Assembly: GCF_000969905.1 (NCBI RefSeq)
Contig: NZ_CP009520.1
Coordinates: 2,046,001-2,110,000 of the forward strand
Length of the DNA stretch: 64,000 bases
Origin: Methanosarcina vacuolata Z-761
Lineage (GTDB): Archaea > Halobacteriota > Methanosarcinia > Methanosarcinales > Methanosarcinaceae
Direction: 5' to 3'
Shown: positions 8,430 through 16,975 of the stretch, piece by piece
How the letters are laid out: the number at the start of each line of letters is the position of its first letter
Numbering within the stretch: the stretch's first letter is position 1
Translations under genes and position numbers: made by a program
The notes under the pieces: model-generated
Seen by the model: the letters and a program-made list of their open reading frames with translations, nothing else
Database searches by the model: none
Told to the model about the DNA's origin: nothing

Positions 8430-9110
8430 TTAAATCCAACCCTTTGATTCAAGAAACTCAAGGGCTTCTACGGCTCCGTCCCCATATGAGGCTTCTGTCA
8501 CATAATCCGCGGCTTCCTTTATTATTTCATCCCCGTTTCCGACAGCAATCCCGAAACCTGAGACTTCAAACATTTCTAAGTCGTTTTCTGAATCTCCTAT
8601 AGCTACGAAATTTTTGGATTTCAGGTCCATCATGCCTGCAAGCTTCTGAAGGCCGACCCCTTTATTGATTTTCGTGCTCTTGAGATGGATGGCATATTTA
8701 GTATCAACCATCTCGATGTCCAGATCCAGGGTCTTGAGAAGGTATCGAGCTTTTTCGAGATTAAAGTCTCTCCTGAGAGCGATCTCGGTTTTTCGGTATA
8801 AAGGGTCAAGTTTGGTGAGCTTGAAATAGTTGGAAAGAACAGAATAGGCTTTCTCGCATTCCTCAAGGCTTTCCTCAAAAGTGCCCTGCAAATCGAAGCG
8901 GGAAGTAATAGCCCCTCCGTTTTCTGCGATTACCGCTCCATTCAGGCCGATAAGCCTTGAAGCTGTCCTCGCATAACACAGAGTATTTCCTGTGGCAAGC
9001 ACGACAGGAATTTTAAGAGAACGGATCTTTTTCATGGCTCCCAGATGAAGTTCCCTTTTCTCGCAGGTGATTGTACCGTCTATATCGGCTACAATAGCTT
9101 TGAATTTCAT
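8430..9110 (-). CDS. archaeal phosphoglycolate phosphatase (HAD superfamily, Cof type)
   Basis: 226 residues from the ATG at 9108-9110, which places the nucleophile motif VADIDGTIT at residues 7-15 (Asp9 and Asp11). A longer frame reaches 9194, but its first ~28 residues are not family-like. The C2-type cap follows (DLEMVDTKYAIHLKS), with ATGN as motif II and IGDSENDLEMFEVSGFGIAVGNG as the Mg-binding end. Archaeal relatives hydrolyse 2-phosphoglycolate to glycolate, a detoxification step; other small phosphomonoesters remain possible. It lies downstream of radA on the same strand with a 134-base gap. Confidence 0.85.
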   Translation of the reverse strand: MKFKAIVADIDGTITCEKRELHLGAMKKIRSLKIPVVLATGNTLCYARTASRLIGLNGAVIAENGGAITSRFDLQGTFEESLEECEKAYSVLSNYFKLTKLDPLYRKTEIALRRDFNLEKARYLLKTLDLDIEMVDTKYAIHLKSTKINKGVGLQKLAGMMDLKSKNFVAIGDSENDLEMFEVSGFGIAVGNGDEIIKEAADYVTEASYGDGAVEALEFLESKGWI

Positions 9111-9244
9111 AAAAAAGATTGGGTATGGGTAGATAAAATGTTTCCCTACCCGGCTTTGAATATGTTTATCGGTAATGTATTTACCATTAAACATTTACCG
9201 TTAAATTTACAGTTAAAATTGTTTGTATCGTATGATTCACACGT

Positions 9245-10222
9245 TCACTGGTCTGTGAGTCCTGCTGTAGTAACTGCGATAACAGCTTCTCCTTCGGGCA
9301 GGTTGGGAGAGTCAACCAGACGTATGATCCTTTTGTCTCCTTTGGATTTCCGCAGGTAGAGCCTGAAAGTTGCTGTGTGCCCGACTACGTGCCCTCCAAC
9401 AGGTCTTGTGGGGTCACCGAAGAAAGCATCGGGTTTTGCCATAACCTGATTTGTTACAACCACGCAGGCGTTGAATAAATCCCCGAAGCGGAGCAAGCCG
9501 TGCATGTGCTTGTTGAGTTTTTGCTGCCGGTCGGCCAGGGTTCCCCTTCCCACATATTCAGCCCTGAAGTGAGCCATAAGCGAGTCAACAATCAGCAGGC
9601 GAACGGGTTTTCCCATATCCCTAAGCTCGTTTGCCAGGTCTGTTGCAGATTCAACAAGAAGGATCTGGTGATTGGAATTGTATGCTCTTGCGACATGGAT
9701 ATTCTGGAGGAACTCTTCTGGGTCAAGCTCCATGCCGTATTTCTCGGAAAGCCCTTTTACCATCTGGGCGACCCTTTCAGGTCTGAAAGTGTTTTCAGTG
9801 TCTATGATGATAACCGAACCGTTAAGCCCTCCATGTTCCCTGTCCATCTGGACATTGACTGCAAGCTGGTGGGCCAGCTGGGTCTTTCCTGAACCGAATT
9901 CTCCGTACAGTTCGGTAATTGCCTGGGTTTCTATGCCCCCACCCATCATTTCGTCAAATTCAGTACAACCGGTAGTCAACTTGCCTACCATTTTCCGCCT
10001 TTCAAGCACGATGTCTCCGGTCTCAAAACCTCCGATATCAGCAGCTTGCCTTGCGGCATTGATGATTTTTGCAGCCGTTGATTCCCCTATTTCGGCTGTA
10101 GTTGCAAGTTCAGAAGGAGAGGCAACAGCCACTGCTTCAATGGTATTAAATCCAGCTTCTTTGAGTTTTTCTGCGGTTGCAGGGCCAACTCCGGGCAACT
10201 CTTCGAGTGCTATTTGGCTCAT
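9245..10222 (-). CDS. radA: DNA repair and recombination protein RadA
   Basis: 325 residues, the normal length for archaeal RadA, the RecA/Rad51 homologue that forms filaments on single-stranded DNA and drives strand exchange. Visible parts are an N-terminal helix-hairpin-helix domain ([17 protein letters not shown]), the linker with GGFETG (~64-69), Walker A GEFGSGKT (107-114), Walker B RLLIVDS and the L2 region with [18 protein letters not shown]. All key motifs are intact. The ATG at 10222 is preceded by aggag. It is divergent from coaD across 318 bases. Confidence 0.98.
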   Translation of the reverse strand: MSQIALEELPGVGPATAEKLKEAGFNTIEAVAVASPSELATTAEIGESTAAKIINAARQAADIGGFETGDIVLERRKMVGKLTTGCTEFDEMMGGGIETQAITELYGEFGSGKTQLAHQLAVNVQMDREHGGLNGSVIIIDTENTFRPERVAQMVKGLSEKYGMELDPEEFLQNIHVARAYNSNHQILLVESATDLANELRDMGKPVRLLIVDSLMAHFRAEYVGRGTLADRQQKLNKHMHGLLRFGDLFNACVVVTNQVMAKPDAFFGDPTRPVGGHVVGHTATFRLYLRKSKGDKRIIRLVDSPNLPEGEAVIAVTTAGLTDQ

Positions 10223-10287
10223 TTACAAATTCTCCTAAGATGCACATGTTTGTATAAGGTGCATAACAGTTGCTCCACAATGGTTTT

Positions 10288-10300
10288 GCAGGTATAAATA
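10288..10300 (+). promoter_or_regulatory. TATA-like box in the radA-coaD spacer
   Basis: The sequence gcaggtataaata fits an archaeal TATA box reading to the right. It would give coaD a leader of roughly 215 bases, or drive a small transcript. No transcription evidence is available from sequence alone. Confidence 0.3.
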
Positions 10301-10540
10301 ACTAGAGGAAGCGAGGTGAAAGTGTTCTACAATGCCTCTAAAACGCGGTTATATTACCGGGAAACCAGGTAAATGGAGGAAAAAAGAAGGTTTTTTCTGG
10401 CAGTCATATTTAAGAAAGTAGAAGAAAACAGAGGAAATGAAAATGAAAGAGAAAGAAGGAAAGGAGAAAAATGAGTGAAAATTTCCAAAAAGCCGAAAAA
10501 AAACCAAAAATTCTTTTTACTTGGTAGATTATCACCCATC

Positions 10541-11011
10541 ATGCCAAAGGTCGCAGTCGGCGGTACGTTTCAGTATTTTCATGACGGTCACGCCAAACTG
10601 ATTGAAAAAGCATTTGAGATAGCAAAGGATGGAAAAGTCCACATAGGGCTTACCTCGGACGAGATGCTAAGTAAAAGTCACAGCGTCGATAACTATGAGA
10701 AAAGGAGAACCTGGCTGCTGCAATACATAAAAGAAATGGGAATCCCAGATGATAGATACGAAATTACAAAGCTGAATAACCCCTACGGCCCTGCTCTAGA
10801 AGAGGATTTCGATTATATAATTGTCTCTCCTGAGACTTATCCGGTCGCCCTCAAAATGAATCGTATCAGGGAAGAAAAAGGAAAGAAGCTCCTTAAAATC
10901 GAATACGTTGAGTATGTAATGGCTGAAGATGGAATCCCTATTTCCTCGACAAGGATTGCAAAAGGGGAGATTGACAGGCACGGCAGATTGAAACAGAACA
11001 CTAAGAATTGA
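10541..11011 (+). CDS. coaD: phosphopantetheine adenylyltransferase, archaeal type
   Basis: 156 residues from the ATG at 10541 (MPKVAVGGTFQYFHDGH). An upstream GTG at 10475 would add 22 lysine-rich, unfamiliar residues. The enzyme makes dephospho-CoA from 4'-phosphopantetheine and ATP. The nucleotidyltransferase HxGH motif is HDGH (residues 14-17), with LTSDEML and a C-terminal ISSTRIAKGEI as the second nucleotide-binding element. The last four residues (NTKN) and the stop are encoded by the first unit of a 14-bp tandem array, so the tail probably differs between strains. It is monocistronic and divergent from radA. Confidence 0.9.
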   Translation: MPKVAVGGTFQYFHDGHAKLIEKAFEIAKDGKVHIGLTSDEMLSKSHSVDNYEKRRTWLLQYIKEMGIPDDRYEITKLNNPYGPALEEDFDYIIVSPETYPVALKMNRIREEKGKKLLKIEYVEYVMAEDGIPISSTRIAKGEIDRHGRLKQNTKN

Positions 11012-11135
11012 ACACTAAGAATTGAACACTAAGAATCGAACACTAAGAATTGAACACTAAGAATCGAACACTAAGAATCGAACACTAAGAATTGAACACT
11101 AAGAATTGAACACTAAGAATTGAACATTAAGTAGT
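10996..11135. repeat. 14-bp tandem array overlapping the coaD stop codon
   Basis: Nine good copies of gaacactaagaatt (with t/c variation at one position) plus a decayed tenth. The coaD TGA is formed at the junction of units one and two, and further copies repeat the same stop in that frame. A copy-number change would therefore not extend the protein. Confidence 0.95.
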
Positions 11136-11216
11136 TTCACTAACACTATACAATTAGACTTTATTATAATTAGATTAAAGTAGCTATAAATCAGGATAGA
11201 GCCATAAAGTGATAAT

Positions 11217-11549
11217 ATGCCCAGAGAATTTACACAGAAGGACATTGAGATTTTTAACAAGCTTGCGCCTGAAGCCAAAGGAAACTTAACTTCCAGGGAA
11301 GCAGGGCACCAGTTTCCCTTTATCCTGCGCCCGGTATCACACAAGTTTGCCGAGTCTTCTGAAGATTTCAGGAAAAGGCTGGAGAGGCTGAACCCTGAGG
11401 AACTTGATTACCTTGTAGGGCTTGCCCTTGAAGGAAAGGAGGATGTTCAATCCCTGGACGAAGATCTTGAAGAGCTGGTTGCGGTAGTTTCCGAAAAGCT
11501 GTCTCCTGAGAGGGCAAAGCAGTTAAAAGATTTTGTGGGAATTTTCTAA
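11217..11549 (+). CDS. conserved hypothetical protein, 110 residues
   Basis: A soluble, mostly helical, acidic protein starting MPREFTQKDIEIFNKLAPE and ending KQLKDFVGIF. No domain is recognised. Its composition and codon use resemble neighbouring genes. It is followed after 14 bases by the endonuclease-IV-like gene, so the two probably share a transcript and the small protein may work with that enzyme; this is inference from position only. The ATG at 11217 is preceded by a weak gtgat ribosome-binding site. Confidence 0.75.
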   Translation: MPREFTQKDIEIFNKLAPEAKGNLTSREAGHQFPFILRPVSHKFAESSEDFRKRLERLNPEELDYLVGLALEGKEDVQSLDEDLEELVAVVSEKLSPERAKQLKDFVGIF

Positions 11550-11563
11550 AAGGATAGTTGAAA

Positions 11564-12397
11564 ATGCCCTCAAAAGATCTACTTTTCGGAACCGCAGGAA
11601 TCCCGAGAAGCACAAAAGGAACAGGCAGTGTCTCAGGAATCAAAAGGATCCGGGAACTTGGCCTTGACTGTATGGAGCTTGAATTTGTTCAGGGAGTGCG
11701 CATGAGCGAAAAAGGGGCAAAAAACGTCCTGGAAGCTGCAAATAACGAAGAAGTGGCCCTGAGCGTCCATGCCCCGTATTACATCAACCTGAATTCTTGT
11801 GAAGAGGAAAAATTAAAAGCCAGCCTGGAAAGGATTTACAATGCCGCAAAAATAGGCAACCTCTGCGGAGCTGAATCAATCGTATTGCATGCCGGATTTT
11901 ATCAGAAAAGTACCAAAAAACACACCTTTGAGAGCATATCAAAAGCTCTAAAAGAACTTACCGGACAATTCCGGGATGAAGGAATCCCTGCAGTCCTGCG
12001 GCCTGAAACGATGGGCAAGCGTACGCAATTTGGAACGCTTGAAGAAGTACTTGCGCTAAGTGCAGAGATCGAAGGGGTCATGCCTTGCCTTGATTTTTGT
12101 CATCTGCATGCAAGGGAAGGTAAAGAAAATTCTTATTCCGAGTTTATGGAAATTCTATCAAAAGTAGAGGAAAGCCTTGGAAAGGAAGGGCTCTCGAACA
12201 TGCACATGCATGTCTCAGGAGTTGAGTACGGCACGAGCGGAGAAAAAAGGCATCTGACTCTGAAAGAATCCGACTTAAATTATCCCGAGCTTCTGAAGGC
12301 CTTAAAAGAATTCAAAGCCAGAGGAAGGGTCATACTTGAGAGTCCTATTCTTGAAGAAGACGCACTTATGCTGAGGATGCTTTATAACGAAATATAA
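11564..12397 (+). CDS. endonuclease IV-like TIM-barrel protein
   Basis: 277 residues of the AP-endonuclease-2/xylose-isomerase-like TIM barrel. Probable metal ligands are visible in order: His in SVHAPYYIN, His in IVLHAGF, Glu in LRPETMG, Asp and His in CLDFCHLHA, His in NMHMHVSGVEYG and Glu in VILESP. This matches the endonuclease IV layout, in which three metal ions cut DNA 5' of abasic sites, so a base-excision-repair role is likely. It is near radA but not in one operon with it. The ATG at 11564 has agga 9 bases upstream; a TTG at 11558 is the alternative. Confidence 0.85.
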   Translation: MPSKDLLFGTAGIPRSTKGTGSVSGIKRIRELGLDCMELEFVQGVRMSEKGAKNVLEAANNEEVALSVHAPYYINLNSCEEEKLKASLERIYNAAKIGNLCGAESIVLHAGFYQKSTKKHTFESISKALKELTGQFRDEGIPAVLRPETMGKRTQFGTLEEVLALSAEIEGVMPCLDFCHLHAREGKENSYSEFMEILSKVEESLGKEGLSNMHMHVSGVEYGTSGEKRHLTLKESDLNYPELLKALKEFKARGRVILESPILEEDALMLRMLYNEI

Positions 12398-12544
12398 TTT
12401 TGATTTTAATTTTATAGTTCTTTAAATTTACCTGGACGCCCATAGCCCAAAAAAATGTATCTGAGATTTCAGATAAGACTATCTAATATAGTTCTTATTT
12501 TTTTGCTTAAGCTTTTTAGAAAAATAGCTGCAGGTAAAAGGGAT

Positions 12545-12576
12545 TAATATGTGCTTGGTATTGCAAGCACATATTA
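12545..12576. terminator. perfect 13-bp hairpin between convergent genes
   Basis: The arm taatatgtgcttg (12545-12557) pairs with its exact complement at 12564-12576 around a 6-base loop. It sits between the ends of the endonuclease-IV-like gene and the convergent DUF378 gene. There is no T-run after it, so it may be an RNA-stabilising end or an element remnant rather than a classical terminator. Confidence 0.5.
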
Positions 12577-12651
12577 TTCAAGATACTATTAAGGACGCAT
12601 TCTAAGCAAATCCGATTAAGCAAATCCGATTGATAAAGCAATTCCTGTATT

Positions 12652-12942
12652 TTATTGAATGCCGCTCCAACTGTATTGCTTACCGCTATATTGGCGCTTA
12701 CCCTTTTTAGCCTCGCGCTTTGCTAAATACGTTGCCTTGTATTTTATCACTATGTAAACTCCAGCCAGGCCCACAAGAATGTAGACCAACCGCGAGAGAA
12801 TGGATTTTTTTCCAAATATAGCCGCTACCAGATTAAAGTTCAGGAGCCCTACAAGACCCCAGTTAAGAGCCCCGATTATCGTTAGCAGCTTAGCCGGAAT
12901 GTATAGAGTATTATCCATAAGCATTCTATGCATTTTACACAT
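12652..12942 (-). CDS. DUF378 family small membrane protein
   Basis: 96 residues from the ATG at 12940-12942, which has a perfect upstream ggaggt. A longer frame to 12978 is not needed. Two membrane helices are visible: LLTIIGALNWGLVGLLNF, carrying the family's GALNWGLVG motif, and LSRLVYILVGLAGVYIVI. A basic tail follows (KYKATYLAKREAKKGKR). DUF378 proteins are short two-helix membrane proteins of unknown function found in bacteria and archaea. It stands alone. Confidence 0.88.
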   Translation of the reverse strand: MCKMHRMLMDNTLYIPAKLLTIIGALNWGLVGLLNFNLVAAIFGKKSILSRLVYILVGLAGVYIVIKYKATYLAKREAKKGKRQYSGKQYSWSGIQ

Positions 12943-12974
12943 CTTTATCAAACCTCCCCGCTGAAATAGAGCAC

Positions 12975-13196
12975 TCACAAAGGACAGATCATCTTTTTCT
13001 GACTTTTTCTGACTTGGAAATAACTCCAGGCTTTTGGATGATCAATCACTTGCTCTCGTAAACAATGTTGGAGATAAGATATTATGAATCTATTCCTTAA
13101 CCTGGATATCGAGTGTAAAAAATGAGTTTCTATATACTCCTCGATTGAAGCGTACTCAAAAAGGGATAGTAAAGCTGTAGGATTAACCTCAAATAA
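12975..13196 (-). other. orphan coding-like fragment next to an intron fragment
   Basis: An ORF on this strand runs from 13265 to 12975, but its first ~23 residues are encoded by group II intron sequence. The rest (EVNPTALLSLFEYASIEEYI then RLRNRFIISYLQHCLRE) reads like protein, yet I recognise no family. It is probably the relic of a gene or transposase cut by the intron fragment. Confidence 0.3.
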
Positions 13197-13540
13197 CGTG
13201 AATACATTAGAAACCATCTTAAACCGATAATCATTTGTCCATTTGTCACATAATGTCACAAACACATTACAGCCTGATTCTGTTCCTTTTGGTTAAAGTG
13301 TATCAACCTGCTTTCGCTTATTTCACTTCACGATTCTTACGATGGTTCACTTTACGTTCCTCATGGTATCTTGACCCTAACAATTATCAAAGCCAGGTTC
13401 CTTGAGTTCTTGATATTGTCATATGAGCTTCACACACAAACATTACCAGTTTTGAATGTCACAGTATGATTGCCTCAAATGGAAAAGGTAGCGCGTATGA
13501 CGCAATTCGCAGTATATCTTCTTGCCGCACTTGCCTTGCC
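13197..13540 (-). mobile_element. group II intron fragment (5' domain only)
   Basis: On the minus strand this begins gtgcggcaagaag and matches the 5' region of the complete intron at 33640-36048 and the fragment at 58195-58580 over about 340 bases, including ccatttgag, the gtgaagc stretch and ggacaaatg. No reverse transcriptase or domains V/VI follow. It is a 5' fragment, left by deletion or incomplete retrohoming-like events. Confidence 0.75.
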
Positions 13541-13907
13541 GCACTTGCGGAAAGTTAAACAAAATAAAAAAGTTCATTGAGTGAAAATTGAGGGATTACC
13601 GCTCAATTTGAATAGGATACCCTTTTTTAGAGAACCTACTATCAAAAACATGAAACTTTCTGTCTATTTGCACCTGAGGGATTATAATTTCCTAAGATTT
13701 ATATGCAATTACCCCAATTCTCTGATACATTTCAGGAACCATTATGCTTAGCTACAGACTTACCTTATCCATGAGCTCCCACCTATGGTTTCTGTTACGA
13801 AAAAAGTTTACTAAAATAGCTTGCCTTTATAAAAAATTTATTAACCCAATTATTTAATATGGTGTTTTATAAGCCTTAAACTTTAATTTAATGATAATTA
13901 TTTCAGG
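13541..13907. other. intergenic region with a repeat shared with 42.2 kb
   Basis: Contains repeat R5 at 13565-13620, which recurs inverted at 42178-42232 beside a transposase remnant. Within it, gttcattgagtgaaaattgag and its partial complement form an imperfect palindrome. No gene is seen. Confidence 0.5.
13565..13620. repeat. dispersed repeat R5, copy 1
   Basis: About 56 bp, roughly 85% identical in reverse orientation to 42178-42232. It is semi-palindromic (ttcattgagtg versus cgctcaatttg). Because the other copy abuts a transposase C-terminal remnant, it is probably that element's terminus. Confidence 0.65.
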
Positions 13908-14135
13908 ATGGATCGGAAAATGGGCAGGGATACTGGAAAAGCTTTAGGAGGCCCGGCAATAGCCTTGGTGGGCATTGGAGCAATAATAGATATCATTTTA
14001 TTTTACTTCATGTTCAAGTTTGCTGATGAGGAAAACTTGTTTATGGTTCTCTTAACCGCAGCGCTAATAGGAATTATCGCACTGGGGATTGCAAAAGGTC
14101 TTGTTTCCCTTTCCAGGCGCAACTATGAAAAATAA
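13908..14135 (+). CDS. small two-helix membrane protein
   Basis: 75 residues with an N-terminal charged stretch (MDRKMGRDTGKALGG), one helix ALVGIGAIIDIILFYFMF and a second LFMVLLTAALIGIIALGIA, ending in RRNYEK. The positive-inside rule puts both ends in the cytoplasm. No family is recognised. The start has tcagg upstream, a weak site. It is followed by a 12-bp tandem array. Confidence 0.6.
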   Translation: MDRKMGRDTGKALGGPAIALVGIGAIIDIILFYFMFKFADEENLFMVLLTAALIGIIALGIAKGLVSLSRRNYEK

Positions 14136-14740
14136 CTGAATGAATGAGTAACTTTGAAGATTTAGATGAAATACGACTAAATGGTAACTGAGTAATTTTA
14201 GATAACTGCTAAGCACTAACATAAACACTAACAGACGCACTAACATAAACACTAACATAAACACTAACTAATGAGAACAACCGATATCCTGGAAGTAAAA
14301 ATTACTATTCCAGTTTAATTTGTTCCCATTAATCTCTATTCTTTCTTTACTCAAGATCAATTTAAACTATAAAAAAATCTTTTTTTTCAAAATTTTTTGA
14401 ATTTACTGAAGATACCCGGCAGAAGTTGAAAAGTATATTCCAGTCATAATTACAAATTTTTTTTAATAGTACTCATTTTAATCTCTTTATTCTTGTTTCT
14501 TAAGTTTTTTGCGGAATTATTTTAAAATAATATGAAGGTCAATATGTCACCTCAGTTTAGCATTTACAATTTACTCTACTACTCATATTTACTACTCATA
14601 CTATTGATCTACCTGGTTTTTTCAGGCTGAACTGTCAGTTTTTCAAATAGAGAAACAAACAGAAAGTATGGATTCCAGGGAAACAAATTTCAGTCACAGA
14701 TTTACACTTATAACAAGAACGAAACGGGAGGAGTTTACTC
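14136..14740. other. intergenic region with a tandem array and deoA leader
   Basis: Holds the 12-bp array at 14215-14270, then about 450 AT-rich bases with T- and A-runs. The end (14725-14732, gggaggag) is the strong ribosome-binding site of AMP phosphorylase. No other gene is seen. Confidence 0.45.
14215..14270. repeat. 12-bp tandem array
   Basis: Four and a half copies of actaacataaac (one unit reads actaacagacgc), 80 bases after the stop of the small membrane protein gene. Confidence 0.9.
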
Positions 14741-16261
14741 ATGCAATTGAAGTTAGAACATTTTAGCATAAAAATAGGGCAGCACAAGGTATTACTAAAT
14801 ATTGTCGATGCCAAGGAACTGGGGGTTAATCCGGGGGACAGGGTCCGTATTCGCGGGCGTGAAAGCCTTTCCGCAATTGCGGATACAACAGATGATATGG
14901 TTCCTCCAGGCACGCTGGGTGTTTTTTCCGAGGTATATGAACACTTTGTAACCTGGGACAAGCCGGTCGAAGTTGTTCCGGCATTCCGTTCAAAATCAGC
15001 GTCCGTGATCAAGAAAATGATGGATAAAAGACCTGTTGCGCAGGATGAGATTAAAACACTCGTAAACGATATCGTAGAAGAAAATCTCAGTGAGATCGAA
15101 CTCTCGGCTTTTATAACATCTTCGTATATTCACGGAATGACCGATGACGAGGTTGAATGGCTTACCAGGGCTATGATTGAGAGTGGAGACACAATTGAAT
15201 TTGACACTCACCCTATAATGGACAAACATTCTATAGGAGGAGTGCCTGGAAACAAGATTTCTCTCCTTGTTGTGCCTATTATCGCTGCAAACGGCCTTCT
15301 TATTCCAAAGACAAGTTCCAGGGCGATTACAGGAGCAGGCGGAACTGCTGACCTTATGGAAGTGCTCTGTCCGGTAGAGTTCAGTTCTCAAGAAGTAAAA
15401 GAGATAACCGAAAAAGTCGGGGGTGCACTTGTCTGGGGTGGAGCCACAAACATAGCACCTGCCGATGACAAGCTCATAAGGGTTGAATACCCCCTCTCCA
15501 TTGACCCTTACTACCAGATGCTTGCCTCGATTATGGCAAAAAAAGGAGCTATCGGAGCAGACAATGTGGTAATGGACATTCCGGTCGGGCCAAGCACAAA
15601 AGTTCCAACTATTCAGGAAGGGCAAAAACTTGCGAGAGACCTTATTAACCTCGGGCACAGGCTTGGAATGAACGTTGAATGTGCAATTACCTATGGTTCC
15701 TCTCCAATTGGAAGAAAAGTAGGTCCCTCGCTGGAAGTCAGGGAAGCCCTGAAAGTGCTGGAAAGTATGGAAGGCCCTAACAGCCTTATTGAAAAGAGTG
15801 CGGCTCTTGCAGGTATCCTGCTTGAGATGGGAGGTGCGGCTCCAAGGGACCGTGGAAAGGAAGTTGCACTGGAAACACTCAGGAGCGGAAAGGCCCTTGA
15901 GAAGATGAAACAGATTATTGAGGCCCAGGGCGGAGATCCGAAGATTACCTCGGCTGACATCCAGGTAGGGCAATATACTGCCGACATTCTCGCTTCTGCG
16001 GACGGATATGTAATCGAGTTTGACAATAAGTGGATAATTGAAATTGCCAGGCTTGCAGGAGCTCCTAATGATAAAGGAGCCGGGGTCGCTATTCACAAGA
16101 AAATGGGAGAATCCGTTAAGAAGGGAGACCCTATCCTTACAATTTATGCTGAAAAAGAGTTCAAACTAGATACCGCATTGACAACGGCCCAGAGGACAAA
16201 CCCGATAGTTGTTGAGGGCATGCTTCTTAAGAGAATTCCCGGAATCTACGGGTTCCAGTAA
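14741..16261 (+). CDS. deoA: AMP phosphorylase
   Basis: 506 residues, the length typical of archaeal AMP phosphorylases rather than the ~440 of bacterial thymidine phosphorylase. The enzyme releases the base from nucleoside 5'-monophosphates with phosphate to give ribose-1,5-bisphosphate, the first step of the archaeal AMP pathway that feeds the isomerase and form III RuBisCO. The N-terminal ~85 residues form the archaeal extension. The catalytic core shows the phosphate-binding KHSIGGVPGNKISLL and the SSRAITGAGGTADLMEVL signature. A strong ribosome-binding site lies at 14725-14732. The trm56 gene follows on the same strand after 58 bases. Confidence 0.95.
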   Translation: MQLKLEHFSIKIGQHKVLLNIVDAKELGVNPGDRVRIRGRESLSAIADTTDDMVPPGTLGVFSEVYEHFVTWDKPVEVVPAFRSKSASVIKKMMDKRPVAQDEIKTLVNDIVEENLSEIELSAFITSSYIHGMTDDEVEWLTRAMIESGDTIEFDTHPIMDKHSIGGVPGNKISLLVVPIIAANGLLIPKTSSRAITGAGGTADLMEVLCPVEFSSQEVKEITEKVGGALVWGGATNIAPADDKLIRVEYPLSIDPYYQMLASIMAKKGAIGADNVVMDIPVGPSTKVPTIQEGQKLARDLINLGHRLGMNVECAITYGSSPIGRKVGPSLEVREALKVLESMEGPNSLIEKSAALAGILLEMGGAAPRDRGKEVALETLRSGKALEKMKQIIEAQGGDPKITSADIQVGQYTADILASADGYVIEFDNKWIIEIARLAGAPNDKGAGVAIHKKMGESVKKGDPILTIYAEKEFKLDTALTTAQRTNPIVVEGMLLKRIPGIYGFQ

Positions 16262-16319
16262 TCTTCTCTTCTTTTTTTCAGTGAAACCCTTTAATACCTT
16301 GCAGGGTTTTAGCACGAGC

Positions 16320-16853
16320 ATGAAAAGAATTGTTTTGCTGCGTCTGGGGCACCGCCCTGAAAGGGATAAAAGAATCACAACTCACGTAGGCTTAACTGCC
16401 CGGTTGCTTGGTGCAGAAGGTATGCTCCTTGCCTCGAATGACCCCGGAATAGTAAAAACTCTTGAAGACGTTGTCAGCCGCTGGGGCGGAAATTTCTATA
16501 TTAAAAATAATGTCAATTACAAGCAGGAAATCAAGGAATGGAAAACTGCCGGTGGAAAAGTCTGCCATCTTTCAATGTATGGGGTCAATCTGCCCGATAT
16601 TACAGACGAGCTTAAAAGCTGTGAGAATCTTATGATCGTGGTAGGTGCAGAGAAGGTGCCTCCTGAAATTTATCAGCTTGCGGACTGGAATGTTGCAGTT
16701 GGAAGCCAGCCCCATTCCGAGGTTGCAGCAGTCGCAATTACTCTGGACAGGATTGCAGACGGCGAGCCACTTGAAAGAGAGTTTCCCAATGCTGAGCTGA
16801 CAATTGTGCCAGCAGAAAGGGGCAAACAGGTTATAGAAAATTACAAGGATTAA
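16320..16853 (+). CDS. trm56: tRNA (cytidine(56)-2'-O)-methyltransferase
   Basis: 177 residues from the ATG at 16320 (MKRIVLLRLGHRPERDKRIT). A longer frame from 16209 overlaps AMP phosphorylase and is not family-like. Trm56 is an archaeal SPOUT-class methylase that 2'-O-methylates C56 in the T-loop of tRNA using S-adenosylmethionine. The family pattern is clear: HVGLTARLLGAEG, the CHLSMYG strand, then VVGAEKVPPEIYQLADWNVAVG followed by SQPHSEVAAVAI, which forms the SAM-binding knot. It is probably co-transcribed with deoA; the link is positional. Confidence 0.95.
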   Translation: MKRIVLLRLGHRPERDKRITTHVGLTARLLGAEGMLLASNDPGIVKTLEDVVSRWGGNFYIKNNVNYKQEIKEWKTAGGKVCHLSMYGVNLPDITDELKSCENLMIVVGAEKVPPEIYQLADWNVAVGSQPHSEVAAVAITLDRIADGEPLEREFPNAELTIVPAERGKQVIENYKD

Positions 16854-16975
16854 GTTTATTCCCCTTTAACTTTTCTTCGCAGCCTGTGTCTTCTATTTTT
16901 CAGGATCTTTTATTTTTTTCATGACCTTACTTTTGGCCTGGGTTTTTAATTTTCAGATTTTTTTCTTTTTATATT

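Noticed and set aside
10996-11135. Possible CRISPR array
   Set aside because: Units are contiguous 14-bp copies without spacers; it is a plain tandem array. The same applies to 41366-41491 and 59580-59723.
15691-16096. Long minus-strand ORFs opposite AMP phosphorylase
   Set aside because: They are shadows of a strongly supported gene on the plus strand.
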